Source of the DNA: Candidatus Delongbacteria bacterium
GTDB lineage: Bacteria; UBA4055
Direction: 5' to 3'
NCBI GenBank assembly: GCA_016937995.1
Contig: JAFGVM010000057.1
Location: 17,526-81,525, forward strand
Length of the DNA stretch: 64,000 bases
Positions 24,631-34,573 of the stretch are shown here, one piece after another. The notes beneath the pieces were generated by a model that was given only the letters and a program-made list of their open reading frames with translations, did not search any database and was not told the DNA's origin. Each line of letters starts with the position of its first letter. The stretch's first letter is position 1. The position numbers and the translations under genes were made by a program.

Positions 24631-25491
24631 ATGATGTACGTGGGATACCGCTCAAACAAATCACTGAACGAATATTTAAAAGAGATAAGCAGGGAGAATC
24701 TATTAACTGCTGCTCAGGAAGTTGAACTTACCAAGATAATGCGTAATAATAAGGGTATTAAATCCCAGAGAGCAAAAGACAAAATGGTAAAATGTAACCT
24801 GAGATTCGTTGTATCTGTTGCAAAGCAATATAAAAATCAGGGTTTAAGTTTCAATGACCTGATCAATGAGGGAAATTTAGGATTAATAAAAGCAGCTTCA
24901 AGATTTGATGAGACTAAAGGTTATAAATTTATTTCTTATGCAGTATGGTGGATCAGGCAATCAATACTTCAGGCCCTTGCAGAACAGTCCAGAGTTGTAA
25001 GACTTCCATCAAATAAAATTTCAGTCCTTAATAAAATTCATAAGACACGCTCCAGATTACAGAATAAATATGAGAGAGAACCGACAGTTGAAGAAATTGC
25101 GGGTATAATGGATGTTTCTGAAGAAGAAGTTTATAATACTTTAAAAATATCAGGCCAGCATCTGTCGATTGATTCACCTATTAAAGACGGAGAAGATAAC
25201 AGACTTATTGATGTTCTTAAAAGTGATCAGAGCCCAATGCCGGATTCAGATCTAACTGACTTTTCATTGAGTGTTGAGATCGAGAGAGCTTTAGAAACTT
25301 TATCACCTAGGGAGAAGGAAGTTATCACAATGTATTTTGGTATTGAAAGATATGAACCGCTTACTCTTGAGGAGATCGGACAGGAGCTTAATCTTACGAG
25401 AGAGAGGATCCGTCAGATCAAGGAAAAAGCACTTCATAGATTGAGACATAAATCCAGATCTAAGACACTGAAGATGTACTTAGACAGATAA
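24631..25491 (+). CDS. rpoD: RNA polymerase primary sigma factor (RpoD/SigA type, short)
   Basis: The 286-aa sigma-70 factor lacks region 1.1. Region 1.2 NKSLNEYLKEISRENLL; region 2 CNLRFVVSVAKQYKNQGLSFNDLINEGNLGLIKAASRFDETKGYKFISYAVWWIRQSI; region 3 near residues 140-200; region 4 LSPREKEVITMYFG...LTLEEIGQELNLTRERIRQIKEKALHRLR. The intact region 2.4 and 4.2 residues agree with the TTGACA/TATAAT-like promoters found throughout the window. The short form is typical of FCB-group housekeeping sigma factors. Confidence 0.93.
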   Translation: MMYVGYRSNKSLNEYLKEISRENLLTAAQEVELTKIMRNNKGIKSQRAKDKMVKCNLRFVVSVAKQYKNQGLSFNDLINEGNLGLIKAASRFDETKGYKFISYAVWWIRQSILQALAEQSRVVRLPSNKISVLNKIHKTRSRLQNKYEREPTVEEIAGIMDVSEEEVYNTLKISGQHLSIDSPIKDGEDNRLIDVLKSDQSPMPDSDLTDFSLSVEIERALETLSPREKEVITMYFGIERYEPLTLEEIGQELNLTRERIRQIKEKALHRLRHKSRSKTLKMYLDR

Positions 25492-25515
25492 AGTTCATAA
25501 GTTATAAAAATATAA

Positions 25516-25547
25516 AAAGCCGATCAATTTGATCGGCTTTTTTTATA
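25516..25547. terminator. Bidirectional terminator between rpoD and valS
   Basis: AAAAGCCGATC-AATTT-GATCGGCTTTT followed by T5 on the plus strand; A run on the other side serves minus-strand valS. Confidence 0.88.
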
Positions 25548-25560
25548 TGTCTACGAAAAC

Positions 25561-28197
25561 TTAACCCAGATTCTCTAAACTATTTTTCAATTTCTCTATA
25601 GCATCAAGGTTATTTGCAAGTTTGTCTTTTTCTTTAGAAATAACCTGCTCAGGTGCATTTGAAACGAACTGATCGTTAGCCAACTTCTTATTGATACCAA
25701 AATTGATACCATCAAGTCTTTTGATCTCTTTTTCGATCTTCTCTTTCTCAGCATCTATATCAATAATATCCTCCAGTGGAATAAATATCTCTGTTCCACT
25801 TACTACAAAACTGGAAGCTAATTTAGGAGCTTCAACATTTGCATCAAAAATGATCTCACCGATCTTTCCTAGGAATTTGATGATCGCACTGAAGTGACTA
25901 AGTGAAGTATCGTCAGATTTTAAAACGATATTCAATTCCTTAGAAGGCGCAATATTATTTTCAGCCCTGACATTTCTAACTTTGCTGATGATCTCTTTAA
26001 TTATTTCCATTAACTCTTCATCCTTTAATGATACCAGATCTTTATTAAAATCAGGTAATGATGAAAGCATAATTGAATCATTCACATCTCTATTTTCAAT
26101 ACCCATCCATAGCTCCTCAGTTATGAACGGCATGAATGGATGAAGCAGTTTTAAAGCAATATCGAATACGTAGAAAGCATTTTCGAGAACTGATCTTTTT
26201 GCTTCAGCATCATCTGATTGAAGTCTTGATTTCGCCATTTCAATATACCAGTCACAAAGATCGTTCCAAAGGAATTCATAAACCGCTTTTACAGCCTCAT
26301 TCGGATGAAATTCTTTTATTTTATTCTCAGTTATTTCAAGTGTCTGCTGTAATCTTGAATTTATCCATCTGTCCTCAGGTGAGTCAAGGTGGATCTTTGG
26401 TTCAAGCTTTCCATCAAACTTTTCTCTGTGCATCATCAGAAACCTTGAAGCGTTCCATACTTTATTTGCAAAATTCCTTCCAAGGTCACATTTTTCTTTA
26501 GAGAAAAGAACATCATTTCCGGTTGGAGTTAATCTTATTAATGTGAATCTGAAAGCATCAGATCCATATTCATCAATGATCTCAAGTGGATCAGGAGAAT
26601 TTCCAAGAGACTTACTCATTTTACGACCCTGCTCATCTCTTACAACTCCATGAAAATAAACATCATGGAAAGGGATATCATTCTTATATTCCATACCGGC
26701 TATTATCATTCTGGCAACCCAGAAGAAAATAATATCAGGTGCAGTAACTAATAAGTTGGTAGGGTAGAAGTAATCCTCTTCCTCTTTGTTGGTATGAACT
26801 CCGAAAGGCCATAACCAGCTAGAAGCCCAGGTGTCGAGAACATCATTGTCCTGATATATACCATCACTTTTACCGCAGTTTGAGCAAGTTGAAGGTTTTT
26901 CTTTTTCAACCATGATAACATCATTACAACCGGGTTTTGAACAATAATATGCCGGGATCCTGTGTCCCCACCATAATTGTCTGGAGATACACCAGTCCTG
27001 AATATTATCCAGCCAGTGATAATAAGTTTTTTCCCACCTTTCCGGGTGAAATTTTATCTTACCCTGTTTAACTATTTCAATAGCGGGTTTGACAAGCTCA
27101 TCCATCCCAAGATACCACTGTTCACTCATAAGATATTCTATCGGAACTTTTCCTCTTTCACTGATACTTACCTGATGAACGTGATCTTTGATCTGCTCTA
27201 CAAGACCCATCTCGGTAAGTTTTTCAACTACCTTTTTTCTTGCTACGTATCTGTCAAGTCCTATGAATCCCTCAGGGACCTGATTATTCATAGTCGCATC
27301 TTTATTGATGACAGTGATCATCTTAAGATCATGTTTTTTGCCGAGAATATAATCATTTGGATCGTGAGCAGGAGTGATTTTTACTGCACCTGTACCTTTT
27401 TCCGGATCTGCATATTCATCTGCTATAATTGGCAATTCTCTGTCCATGAAAGGTAATATTGCAGTTTTACCGATCAGATGCTTAAGCTTCTCATTTTCCG
27501 GATGGATAGCTATTGCAGTATCACCGAACATAGTCTCCGGTCTTGTAGTTGCGATAGTTACAAACTCATCACTGTCCTTAACAGGATACTTGAAGTACCA
27601 AAGTTTTCCATTTTTCTCCTCAAAAAGAACTTCTTCATCAGAGATAACTGATTGTGATACAGGACACCAGTTTACAAGTCTGTAACCTTTGTAAATATGA
27701 CCTTTTTTGTATAAATCTATGAACGTATCGATAACTCTCTCGTAATACATATCATCCATAGTAAATCTTTCTCTTTCCCAGTCACATGCACAACCGATCT
27801 TTTTCAGCTGCTGAATGATAATTCCACCATGTTCATCTTTCCACTTCTGAGCTTCTTCAAGGAATTTTTCTCTACCGAGTTCTTCTTTTTTGATACCCTG
27901 ATCAGCCAGTTTTGCGACAACTTTATTTTCTGTTGCAATAGATGCATGGTCTGTTCCGGGGATCCAGATAGTCTCAAAGCCTTTAAGCTTGTGCCATCTG
28001 ATATAAATATCCTGGATAGTATTATTTAAAACATGACCAACGTGTAATATTCCGGTAACATTCGGCGGTGGGATCACTATTGTGTAAGGTGTTTTATTTT
28101 TATTGATCTTTCCTTTAAATAATCCTTTCTTGATCCAGCTGTTATATAATCTTGCCTCAATATTTTTCGGATCATATGTTTTATTTATTTCTGACAT
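25561..28197 (-). CDS. valS: Valyl-tRNA synthetase
   Basis: The 878-aa class I synthetase charges tRNA-Val. Motifs: PPPNVTGILHVGHVLNNT (HIGH type) near residue 43, the editing domain around 190-330 with TTRPETMFGDTAIAIHP, zinc-type pairs CSKPGC...CSNC near 430-450, and GRKMSKSLGNSPDPLEI (KMSKS) near 530. The C-terminal arm (about 810-878) is a charged coiled coil (IDAEKEKIEKEIKRLDG). Length is normal. The gene is monocistronic with its own near-consensus promoter. Confidence 0.97.
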   Translation of the reverse strand: MSEINKTYDPKNIEARLYNSWIKKGLFKGKINKNKTPYTIVIPPPNVTGILHVGHVLNNTIQDIYIRWHKLKGFETIWIPGTDHASIATENKVVAKLADQGIKKEELGREKFLEEAQKWKDEHGGIIIQQLKKIGCACDWERERFTMDDMYYERVIDTFIDLYKKGHIYKGYRLVNWCPVSQSVISDEEVLFEEKNGKLWYFKYPVKDSDEFVTIATTRPETMFGDTAIAIHPENEKLKHLIGKTAILPFMDRELPIIADEYADPEKGTGAVKITPAHDPNDYILGKKHDLKMITVINKDATMNNQVPEGFIGLDRYVARKKVVEKLTEMGLVEQIKDHVHQVSISERGKVPIEYLMSEQWYLGMDELVKPAIEIVKQGKIKFHPERWEKTYYHWLDNIQDWCISRQLWWGHRIPAYYCSKPGCNDVIMVEKEKPSTCSNCGKSDGIYQDNDVLDTWASSWLWPFGVHTNKEEEDYFYPTNLLVTAPDIIFFWVARMIIAGMEYKNDIPFHDVYFHGVVRDEQGRKMSKSLGNSPDPLEIIDEYGSDAFRFTLIRLTPTGNDVLFSKEKCDLGRNFANKVWNASRFLMMHREKFDGKLEPKIHLDSPEDRWINSRLQQTLEITENKIKEFHPNEAVKAVYEFLWNDLCDWYIEMAKSRLQSDDAEAKRSVLENAFYVFDIALKLLHPFMPFITEELWMGIENRDVNDSIMLSSLPDFNKDLVSLKDEELMEIIKEIISKVRNVRAENNIAPSKELNIVLKSDDTSLSHFSAIIKFLGKIGEIIFDANVEAPKLASSFVVSGTEIFIPLEDIIDIDAEKEKIEKEIKRLDGINFGINKKLANDQFVSNAPEQVISKEKDKLANNLDAIEKLKNSLENLG

Positions 28198-28225
28198 TAT
28201 TTTGCTCCTTGCATTAATGAGTTAA

Positions 28226-28254
28226 AATATAATTATTGTTCAAATTATTATCAA
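28226..28254 (-). promoter_or_regulatory. valS promoter
   Basis: Minus strand TTGATA (28254-28249), 17-base spacer, TATATT (28231-28226), 29 bases before the start codon at 28197. Confidence 0.65.
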
Positions 28255-28439
28255 GGCTTATTGAAACGAAGTATGAATTAGATTTTTAAAAGATTTTTAG
28301 AAATACTCCATTAGCAATAAGCCTTACGGACGGCTACTGCTTGATAAAAATGATCTTTGGAATAGTTCTGCATGTTCTCTTCTCTTTTTTAACTACGAGA
28401 ATATAACATAAGAATTCTGTTTTGGACAAAATTTTTTAC

Positions 28440-28474
28440 AAAAAAAATCCTGCAAGTGTTTAATTCGCAGGATC
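28440..28474 (-). terminator. ssb terminator
   Basis: On the minus strand ATCCTGC (28473-28467) pairs with GCAGGAT (28453-28447), followed by a run of eight T (28447-28440). Confidence 0.8.
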
Positions 28475-28498
28475 TTATGATATTATTTATTAGGAAAT

Positions 28499-28930
28499 TT
28501 AGAACGGCAGATCATCGATTGGTTCATTATCAGATTCTTTTGAGTTGGTTTCCTGATGATCATCACTATCAGAATGTCCGGAATAATTATCTGAGTTATC
28601 TTTTCTAGGAGAGAGATTTTTTACTGCATTACCAACTATCTCAGTAATATATTTTCTAACTCCGCTTTCATCATCCCACGTACGTGTTGATATTTTTCCT
28701 TCCAAAAATACTGTCATACCCTTTTTAAGGTACTCACCTGCATATTCAGCCTGTCTGCCAAATAGAACGATATTATGCCAGTCAGTTTTCTCTTCCCAGT
28801 TATCACCTCTTTTGAATCTCTCACTTGTTGCAATTGAGAATTTACATATTTGAACTCCACTAGGCGTAAATTTTACATCAGGGTCTTTACCAAGATTCCC
28901 AATTAAAAAAACTTTATTTACACTCGCCAT
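28499..28930 (-). CDS. ssb: Single-stranded DNA-binding protein
   Basis: The 143-aa SSB has an N-terminal OB fold (NKVFLIGNLGKDPDVKFTPSG, FKRGDNWEEKTDWHNIVLFGRQAEYAGEYLKKGMTVFLEGKI) through residue 105. A low-complexity Ser/Asp/His linker follows, then the conserved acidic tip EPIDDLPF, which recruits repair and replication partners. The start was chosen at ATG 28930 rather than GTG 28933, with GAGGAGAG upstream. The PorV-like gene lies just upstream in the same direction (11-base gap). Confidence 0.96.
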   Translation of the reverse strand: MASVNKVFLIGNLGKDPDVKFTPSGVQICKFSIATSERFKRGDNWEEKTDWHNIVLFGRQAEYAGEYLKKGMTVFLEGKISTRTWDDESGVRKYITEIVGNAVKNLSPRKDNSDNYSGHSDSDDHQETNSKESDNEPIDDLPF

Positions 28931-28940
28931 CACACTCTCC

Positions 28941-29864
28941 TCATTTTTTCTTTATGTCTAAAATATTATCTAAATTTATTCCGGCAGTTAAGTTGAATTC
29001 AGTATCGAGCTCACCGTTTATCAGGTAAGTAAAATCAAAATAATAAGCATTGAACGGTATGGACAGCCCAAGTGATGTCCCTGCAAATTTTTCTATTTTT
29101 TCATTAGAACCGATTTCTTTATCAGCAAAACTAAAATCATATCCTGCTCTGATCAAAAAATGTTCTTTAGGCTGAAATTCCAAACCTGCACCGTAAGTGT
29201 AGTAATCAGCAAAATAATAACTTGCCTGAAGTCCGACTTCCAGAGGTAGTTTAGTAAGTTTATTTGCGATCCCGAATTTTAACGAAGTAGGCAGATCTTC
29301 CTTGGTCTCGTTAAATGCATCAAATTGAAATCCCAGATTGTATACCCCTGCACCGATATTGACCTTTCCGCCAAAAAAATCATTAAGGAAAGTAATATCC
29401 ACTGCCATACCGGAAGATGAGTAATCTTCGATAGAGCTGTAGAAATATTTTATGTTCAAACCTGTTGCCAGACCATCAATAATTTTTGCTGTTGAAGCCA
29501 TTAGCATCAGATCGTAGGGATGGTATTCAGTATTATTTTCAATATCTAAGAACTTTCCATAATCCAGATAGGCTACTGAGAACGCTACAGGAATGTTCTT
29601 ATAAACTTCTGGATAAACAAAAGTGGTATTGGTAAGATTGATATCGGAAAAATAATTGCTGTACGACAGGTTTGCAAGCATATCATCAGAATACAATAAT
29701 CCTGCAGGATTGGAATATACTGAGAATGAACTTTTATTCATGGCAATATCGCTTTTTCTGAGTGCACTGCTTCTGGAGTCAATGTTCGATTCTGAAATTA
29801 AAAAAATTTCAGCAAATGTAAACTTGGCTGAAAGTAATATTAAAATAAATAAGATCCTATTCAT
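28941..29864 (-). CDS. PorV/PorQ-like (UPF0164) outer-membrane beta-barrel protein
   Basis: The protein is about 307 aa with a signal peptide (MNRILFILILLSAKFTFA). The start was set at 29864 on that basis; in-frame upstream codons add 26 residues without a ribosome site. The mature N-terminus SNIDSRSSALRKSDIAMNKSSFSVYSNPAGL matches the PorV/PorQ pattern (SRSSALG.A..A......NPAGL). Many alternating beta strands follow, such as FSVAYLDYGKFLD and LEVGLQASYYFADYYTYGAGLEF. PorV family barrels shuttle type IX secretion cargo, but no T9SS core gene is in the window. It could be a general FadL-like barrel. Confidence 0.75.
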   Translation of the reverse strand: MNRILFILILLSAKFTFAEIFLISESNIDSRSSALRKSDIAMNKSSFSVYSNPAGLLYSDDMLANLSYSNYFSDINLTNTTFVYPEVYKNIPVAFSVAYLDYGKFLDIENNTEYHPYDLMLMASTAKIIDGLATGLNIKYFYSSIEDYSSSGMAVDITFLNDFFGGKVNIGAGVYNLGFQFDAFNETKEDLPTSLKFGIANKLTKLPLEVGLQASYYFADYYTYGAGLEFQPKEHFLIRAGYDFSFADKEIGSNEKIEKFAGTSLGLSIPFNAYYFDFTYLINGELDTEFNLTAGINLDNILDIKKK

Positions 29865-30103
29865 TTCTGTTCTTGTAATTAACCGTATGTAGTTCAAATT
29901 AATCTCCATATCAATATATTGTTTAAGTACATAATAAGTCAAGCAGTTTATTTTGACTGATTACAGGTTAATAGGTTAAACATTGTTTGACACGATACTG
30001 TTTCATTAATAAACCTCAAGGAATGATCAGATAAATAAAATCTTGGAATATGAGGACTAATTAATTATGTTTACTGGTGAGTTTAACAAAGAAGAAAAGT
30101 GCT

Positions 30104-30814
30104 ATGAATATCGCAATTGAAATAAAAGATCTGGTAAAAAAATATAAAAAATTAGCTGCACTTGATAAATTAGATATCAACATTAAAGAGAATTCTATCA
30201 CTGCTTTCATTGGTCCTAACGGTAGCGGTAAGACCACTTTGCTTAAATTACTTCTTAATATCGTGAATACTTCTGGTGGAGAAGTAAGATTTGTTAAACA
30301 GTACAAGACAGGTTTTTTATCGGATGAATTTACTCCATATGAGCATCTGACTGTCAGAGATAACCTTAAAGCATTTGCAAAATTAAAAAAAATACCAAAG
30401 AGAGTAATTTCAGAAGAGGTTGAAAGGGTCTTGCTGATCACATTTTTAACAGATGAAAAGAATAAACTATTCAAAGATCTCTCTTCAGGAATGAAAAAGA
30501 AATTTCATTTTGGATTAGCTTTACTAGGAAAACCTGAGCTATTGATCCTTGATGAACCTTTCAGTGCCCTTGACCTTGTCGGCAGAAAAGATTTTATTGC
30601 TATTTTGAAATATCTTAAAGAGAAAAGAGATACAACGATCATTTTAAGCTCACACGATCTGACTAGCATAAGTGACTTTTGTGATGAGATAATTTTTATG
30701 AAAAAAGGTAAGATAATTTTAGAAACAGACAGTTCGGAATCTTTATCATCATTGAATGAAAAATATATGGAGTTTTTTCAAGATGATATAGATCAGGCCC
30801 TCTCAAATCTTTAG
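30104..30814 (+). CDS. ABC transporter ATP-binding protein, orphan
   Basis: The protein is about 236 aa. Walker A GPNGSGKTTLLKL, Q-loop replaced by the short form TGFLSDEF, signature LSSGMKKKFHFG, Walker B LLILDEPFSALD and H-loop ILSSHDLTS are all visible, so the ATPase should be active. The LSSGM signature and compact size fit the ABC-2-type (CcmA/NatA-like) export class. No permease gene is adjacent on either side. A GTG at 30077 is in frame; ATG 30104 has only a weak AAGAAGAAAAG site. A small out-of-frame ORF (30067-30120) overlaps the start. Confidence 0.88.
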   Translation: MNIAIEIKDLVKKYKKLAALDKLDINIKENSITAFIGPNGSGKTTLLKLLLNIVNTSGGEVRFVKQYKTGFLSDEFTPYEHLTVRDNLKAFAKLKKIPKRVISEEVERVLLITFLTDEKNKLFKDLSSGMKKKFHFGLALLGKPELLILDEPFSALDLVGRKDFIAILKYLKEKRDTTIILSSHDLTSISDFCDEIIFMKKGKIILETDSSESLSSLNEKYMEFFQDDIDQALSNL

Positions 30815-31010
30815 TCACTTGATCTATTTTACAAAGATCCTCATCTTGAAAAATCAATTTTCCCTGAACTATCTTGTTCGCTACATTTTGATAGTAATAA
30901 TTTTTTTTTCTTGTGCAAATAGCATAATTACTTTATTTTAAAGTGAATATTGATTCAGTCTTGATAAATGATACTTAAAATTATAAATATTTCTATAGAT
31001 AGGATGCGAT

Positions 31011-34000
31011 ATGAAAAGTTTAATATCAATAATACTGGTACTGTGTGTCTCTCTTTCTGCTGCTTTTGTAGATAAGGATAGAGCACAAAAAGTTGCAGTA
31101 AATTTCTATAAGAACCGCTGTCCTGAAGTGACTGCTAAATCAGGTGCAAATGTTGTGAAAGTCATTGAAAATGTGTATATGGGAGAAGTGACCAGATACA
31201 CTGTTAAATTCGAACAAGGTTTTGTGATCATTACTTCAAATGATCAACTAAAACCTATTTTAGCATATTCAGACCACGGAACTGTTCCAGACCCTGATAA
31301 ATTGGGTGGTCAGAATTTTAAAGAATGGATCGAAAACTATGACAGACAGCTTTATTGTGGAAAATCCAGTAAATATGTTGATGAAGCTGCCGTTCAACAG
31401 TGGATAGATATTGAGAACAATGTTTTTCCAAAGTCTTACAATATAGTTGTTGATAGACTCGTAGAGAGTAAGTGGGATCAAATATATCCCTGGAACGATC
31501 AATGTCCTGAAAAGGACAACACATGGACTTATGTTGGTTGCATAGCTACTACAATGGCACAAATGCTAAATTATCATCAATGGCCTGTTACCGGAGAAGG
31601 AACAGTTTCATATGATTGGAATGGAACAACTTTATCTGCAGATTTTTCAACTTTAAATTTTGATTATTCAATGATGAAAGATGAAATTGTGATCGAATGG
31701 GGATTATATCCTGAATATTGGGAATCCATGAATATGAACCAATCTGAATTGGATATGCTGGCAAGTCTTTCTTATAATATGGGACTTTCGGTTGAAATGG
31801 ATTATGGTACAACTGCCGATGGTGGTTCGGGACAAACCGCATTAGGTGTTGCAGATGCTTTCATGGATCATTGGAAAGCAGCTTCTTCTGTTTTTTATAG
31901 TTTAGGTACACCATTATTACCAGAAGAAGACGCTGCACTAATACGATCTGAACTTGACGCAAAAAGACCCTGGTTCTGGGCAGGTGGTCTTCATGCATTC
32001 TTACTCGACGGTTATACCAGTGATTACTGGTATCATTTTAACTTCGGCTGGGGTGGAGATTATGACGGTTGGTTCCAGAGAACTTTTATAATTCCAGGAG
32101 GAGTTGGTTCCTGTGATACTGGCGGGGGAGATTTCACTGCAAGTCAGATAGGTATAACATATGTGCCTTTGAACGATCCTTTTACAGCATGGCCTGCACC
32201 GGAAAATTTTACGGGACAATTATTGAACGATTCAGATGTTCAGCTAACCTGGACAAAACCTTCTACAGGTAACCCACTTAGTTACAATATTTATAGATCT
32301 GTGGATCACACTGAGCAAAAATTGATCAACAATACAATATCTCTATCCTACAGTGATCTAAATTTGTCAGCTGAAGACTATGCTTATTCTGTTAAGGCAG
32401 TTTATTCTGACGGAGAATCACATTTTACCGATACATACTATGTTCAGATTACCGAGCAAGAAGAATACCCAATAGCTGAAAATCTGTCTGCGACACCTGT
32501 CGGAAGGACCAGTATTGATATAGAATGGACAAAACCATATACCGGTATTATTTTCTTTGAAGAGGATTTTGAAACCGGTATGACAGGATGGGTTCAAAAA
32601 CAATCTGTAGCTGCCGGTGTTAAATCACCTTCTAGAGATTATTTCAAAGATAATATTGATGGCTGGATGTTAGTTGACTATAGCACATTCAACTCAGATG
32701 AATACATTCATAGTGGATATAACGCAACAGGACTTTCTTATTCTGCAGGTTCAAATGGGAATGGTCCATGGAGTTGGAACTTCACACCGGAATTTACTTT
32801 ATCTTCCAACGGATTTATCAGTTTTTGGATATGGTATAAGAATAACGAAACAGAAGGATGGCTTACTAACATTAGAGGTTATTTGTATACGGGCGATTTT
32901 ACTGAGGCAAACACAATTCAAGCTGAAGCTAATTTGACAAATATATTCTCTTGGGATGGTTCAGTTCTTGGCGAAGCTGGGAATAATCTCTATGATTCGG
33001 AAGTATTTTTCGATATTTCTGCTTACACAGGCACATATAGATTCGGTTGGGCTTATGAGTATACTAATGGTTATCAGTTAGCTATAGATGATGTCATTTG
33101 TGGAAGTAATCAGGGTGGAACTGATGAACCAACAGGATATGAAATTTACAGAAATAACACTTTGGAAGCTACAATAAATGATCCAGAAGCAATTTTCTGG
33201 TCGGATACTAATTTTGCTGACGGAGATAATGAATATTTTATAAGAGTGCTTTATCCTACAGGACAATCGATCCCATCAGACAGGGTAACAGCTTTTATCG
33301 ACGCAAATCCCAAACCTGATTTTCTAACAGGTGTTTTTAATGATCTAAGCAATGATGTTGAATTGAACTGGTATATGCCATACGGAACACCTCCTCACTG
33401 GTCAGCATATATTGCTCCAGAAAATTGTACTACGACAGTTGATTATTTAGATGATACTGATTGTGCAAGAAGAAGAGTTGAATTCAGAGCAGAGGAGTTA
33501 GGGCTCTATTATCCAGTTACAATTGATTCTTTAGCAGCGGGATTTTATGAATGGGAAGATGAACCGTGGAATGGTAATACCTTTGTTATCAGACTATGGG
33601 AAGGTCATCCTATTGATGGAGGTGTACTGCAATATGAATCCGGTACACTTACTGCAATTTCCGGAGAAATATACAAAATAGGTTTACCGATGCAGGTTGT
33701 GGTAAACGGGGAATGGAATGTTGAAGTAGAGGCATTGGACGTAACGACCGGTCACCCATCAACTCTTGCTGGTCCTTCGACTTCTGGAATAAACAGTTAT
33801 TTTTACTATACTCAAGAGAGTTCGTACAATTATTATGTTTCATCCGGTGGAGAACCTTTGACATACTGTATGATAGCTCATGTTACAAGTGGAGACCCCG
33901 ATCCAATTGTTAAATCTGGTTGGACAGCAGAAAAAGAACTCGTTGAAAAATTACCAATGATCGACAATAGGGTTAGAAAAATTGCAGACCTGAAAATTTC

Positions 34001-34454
34001 AGGAAAAGGATTGGACTATTATAAAATTTATAGAAATGATGTGATAATCGGTACTTCTACAACTACAAGCTATACAGATAACTCTCTTGTATACGGAACT
34101 TATACATATTATGTAACAGCCTGCTATTTAAATCCGGTAGGTGAGTCAGATGGAAGTAATACTGTTGAAGTAATTGGTGGAATTGATCCTCCGGGACCTT
34201 TTCTTAATCCGGTTCCAAGTGTTTTAGGGAATACATTAACAATATCATGGGATCCCTTAGCCGAAGCAACAGGATATAATATCTATTCGTCAACAGATCC
34301 CTATGGAACATTCACTTTGGAAGATTCAGTAGTTGGTACGACATGGGAATCAACAATAATGCTGGATAAGAAATTCTTTTGCATAACAGCAACAAATGAA
34401 ATGAAAGAACCTATGAAAGAAATTAGGGTGAAACAACCGGGTCTAGTTAAGTAA
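31011..34454 (+). CDS. Secreted C10-family (streptopain-like) cysteine peptidase, multidomain
   Basis: The 1147-aa exported protein has a signal peptide (1-19), then an inhibitory propeptide of the Spi/C10 type (about 20-95, GFVIITSNDQLKPILAYSD). The peptidase domain (about 145-390) carries catalytic Cys177 in VGCIATTMAQMLNYHQWP, His328 in GGLHAFLLDGY, and HFNFGWGGDYDGWF. Then come Fn3/Ig-like modules (about 395-490, repeated near the C-terminus as YKIYRNDVIIGTSTTTSYTD) and a jelly-roll adhesin-type segment (EEDFETGMTGW, 520-700). No recognisable T9SS sorting tail is seen at the end (VKQPGLVK). It probably degrades extracellular protein. Its promoter is weak (TTGATA at 30961). Confidence 0.88.
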   Translation: MKSLISIILVLCVSLSAAFVDKDRAQKVAVNFYKNRCPEVTAKSGANVVKVIENVYMGEVTRYTVKFEQGFVIITSNDQLKPILAYSDHGTVPDPDKLGGQNFKEWIENYDRQLYCGKSSKYVDEAAVQQWIDIENNVFPKSYNIVVDRLVESKWDQIYPWNDQCPEKDNTWTYVGCIATTMAQMLNYHQWPVTGEGTVSYDWNGTTLSADFSTLNFDYSMMKDEIVIEWGLYPEYWESMNMNQSELDMLASLSYNMGLSVEMDYGTTADGGSGQTALGVADAFMDHWKAASSVFYSLGTPLLPEEDAALIRSELDAKRPWFWAGGLHAFLLDGYTSDYWYHFNFGWGGDYDGWFQRTFIIPGGVGSCDTGGGDFTASQIGITYVPLNDPFTAWPAPENFTGQLLNDSDVQLTWTKPSTGNPLSYNIYRSVDHTEQKLINNTISLSYSDLNLSAEDYAYSVKAVYSDGESHFTDTYYVQITEQEEYPIAENLSATPVGRTSIDIEWTKPYTGIIFFEEDFETGMTGWVQKQSVAAGVKSPSRDYFKDNIDGWMLVDYSTFNSDEYIHSGYNATGLSYSAGSNGNGPWSWNFTPEFTLSSNGFISFWIWYKNNETEGWLTNIRGYLYTGDFTEANTIQAEANLTNIFSWDGSVLGEAGNNLYDSEVFFDISAYTGTYRFGWAYEYTNGYQLAIDDVICGSNQGGTDEPTGYEIYRNNTLEATINDPEAIFWSDTNFADGDNEYFIRVLYPTGQSIPSDRVTAFIDANPKPDFLTGVFNDLSNDVELNWYMPYGTPPHWSAYIAPENCTTTVDYLDDTDCARRRVEFRAEELGLYYPVTIDSLAAGFYEWEDEPWNGNTFVIRLWEGHPIDGGVLQYESGTLTAISGEIYKIGLPMQVVVNGEWNVEVEALDVTTGHPSTLAGPSTSGINSYFYYTQESSYNYYVSSGGEPLTYCMIAHVTSGDPDPIVKSGWTAEKELVEKLPMIDNRVRKIADLKISGKGLDYYKIYRNDVIIGTSTTTSYTDNSLVYGTYTYYVTACYLNPVGESDGSNTVEVIGGIDPPGPFLNPVPSVLGNTLTISWDPLAEATGYNIYSSTDPYGTFTLEDSVVGTTWESTIMLDKKFFCITATNEMKEPMKEIRVKQPGLVK

Positions 34455-34504
34455 AGTAACAGTTTGATTTGGTCGAGATCAAATATATCCAACTTTATTT
34501 TATC

Positions 34505-34534
34505 TTGACTTTTGAGTTAAAATATTTATATTTT
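34505..34534 (+). promoter_or_regulatory. Promoter of the coiled-coil protein gene
   Basis: TTGACT (34505-34510), 18-base spacer, TATTTT (34529-34534), 40 bases before the ATG at 34574. Confidence 0.5.
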
Positions 34535-34573
34535 GGCTACTGATAATAAAAAAAAGCTTCAAAGGAGCACAAA

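Noticed and set aside
26977-27456. Plus-strand ORF of 159 codons inside valS
   Set aside because: Antisense shadow of the valS editing domain; no independent support.
28260-28440. Possible small RNA or gene between valS promoter and ssb terminator
   Set aside because: No ORF with a ribosome site and no stable hairpin seen; ordinary divergent-type spacer.
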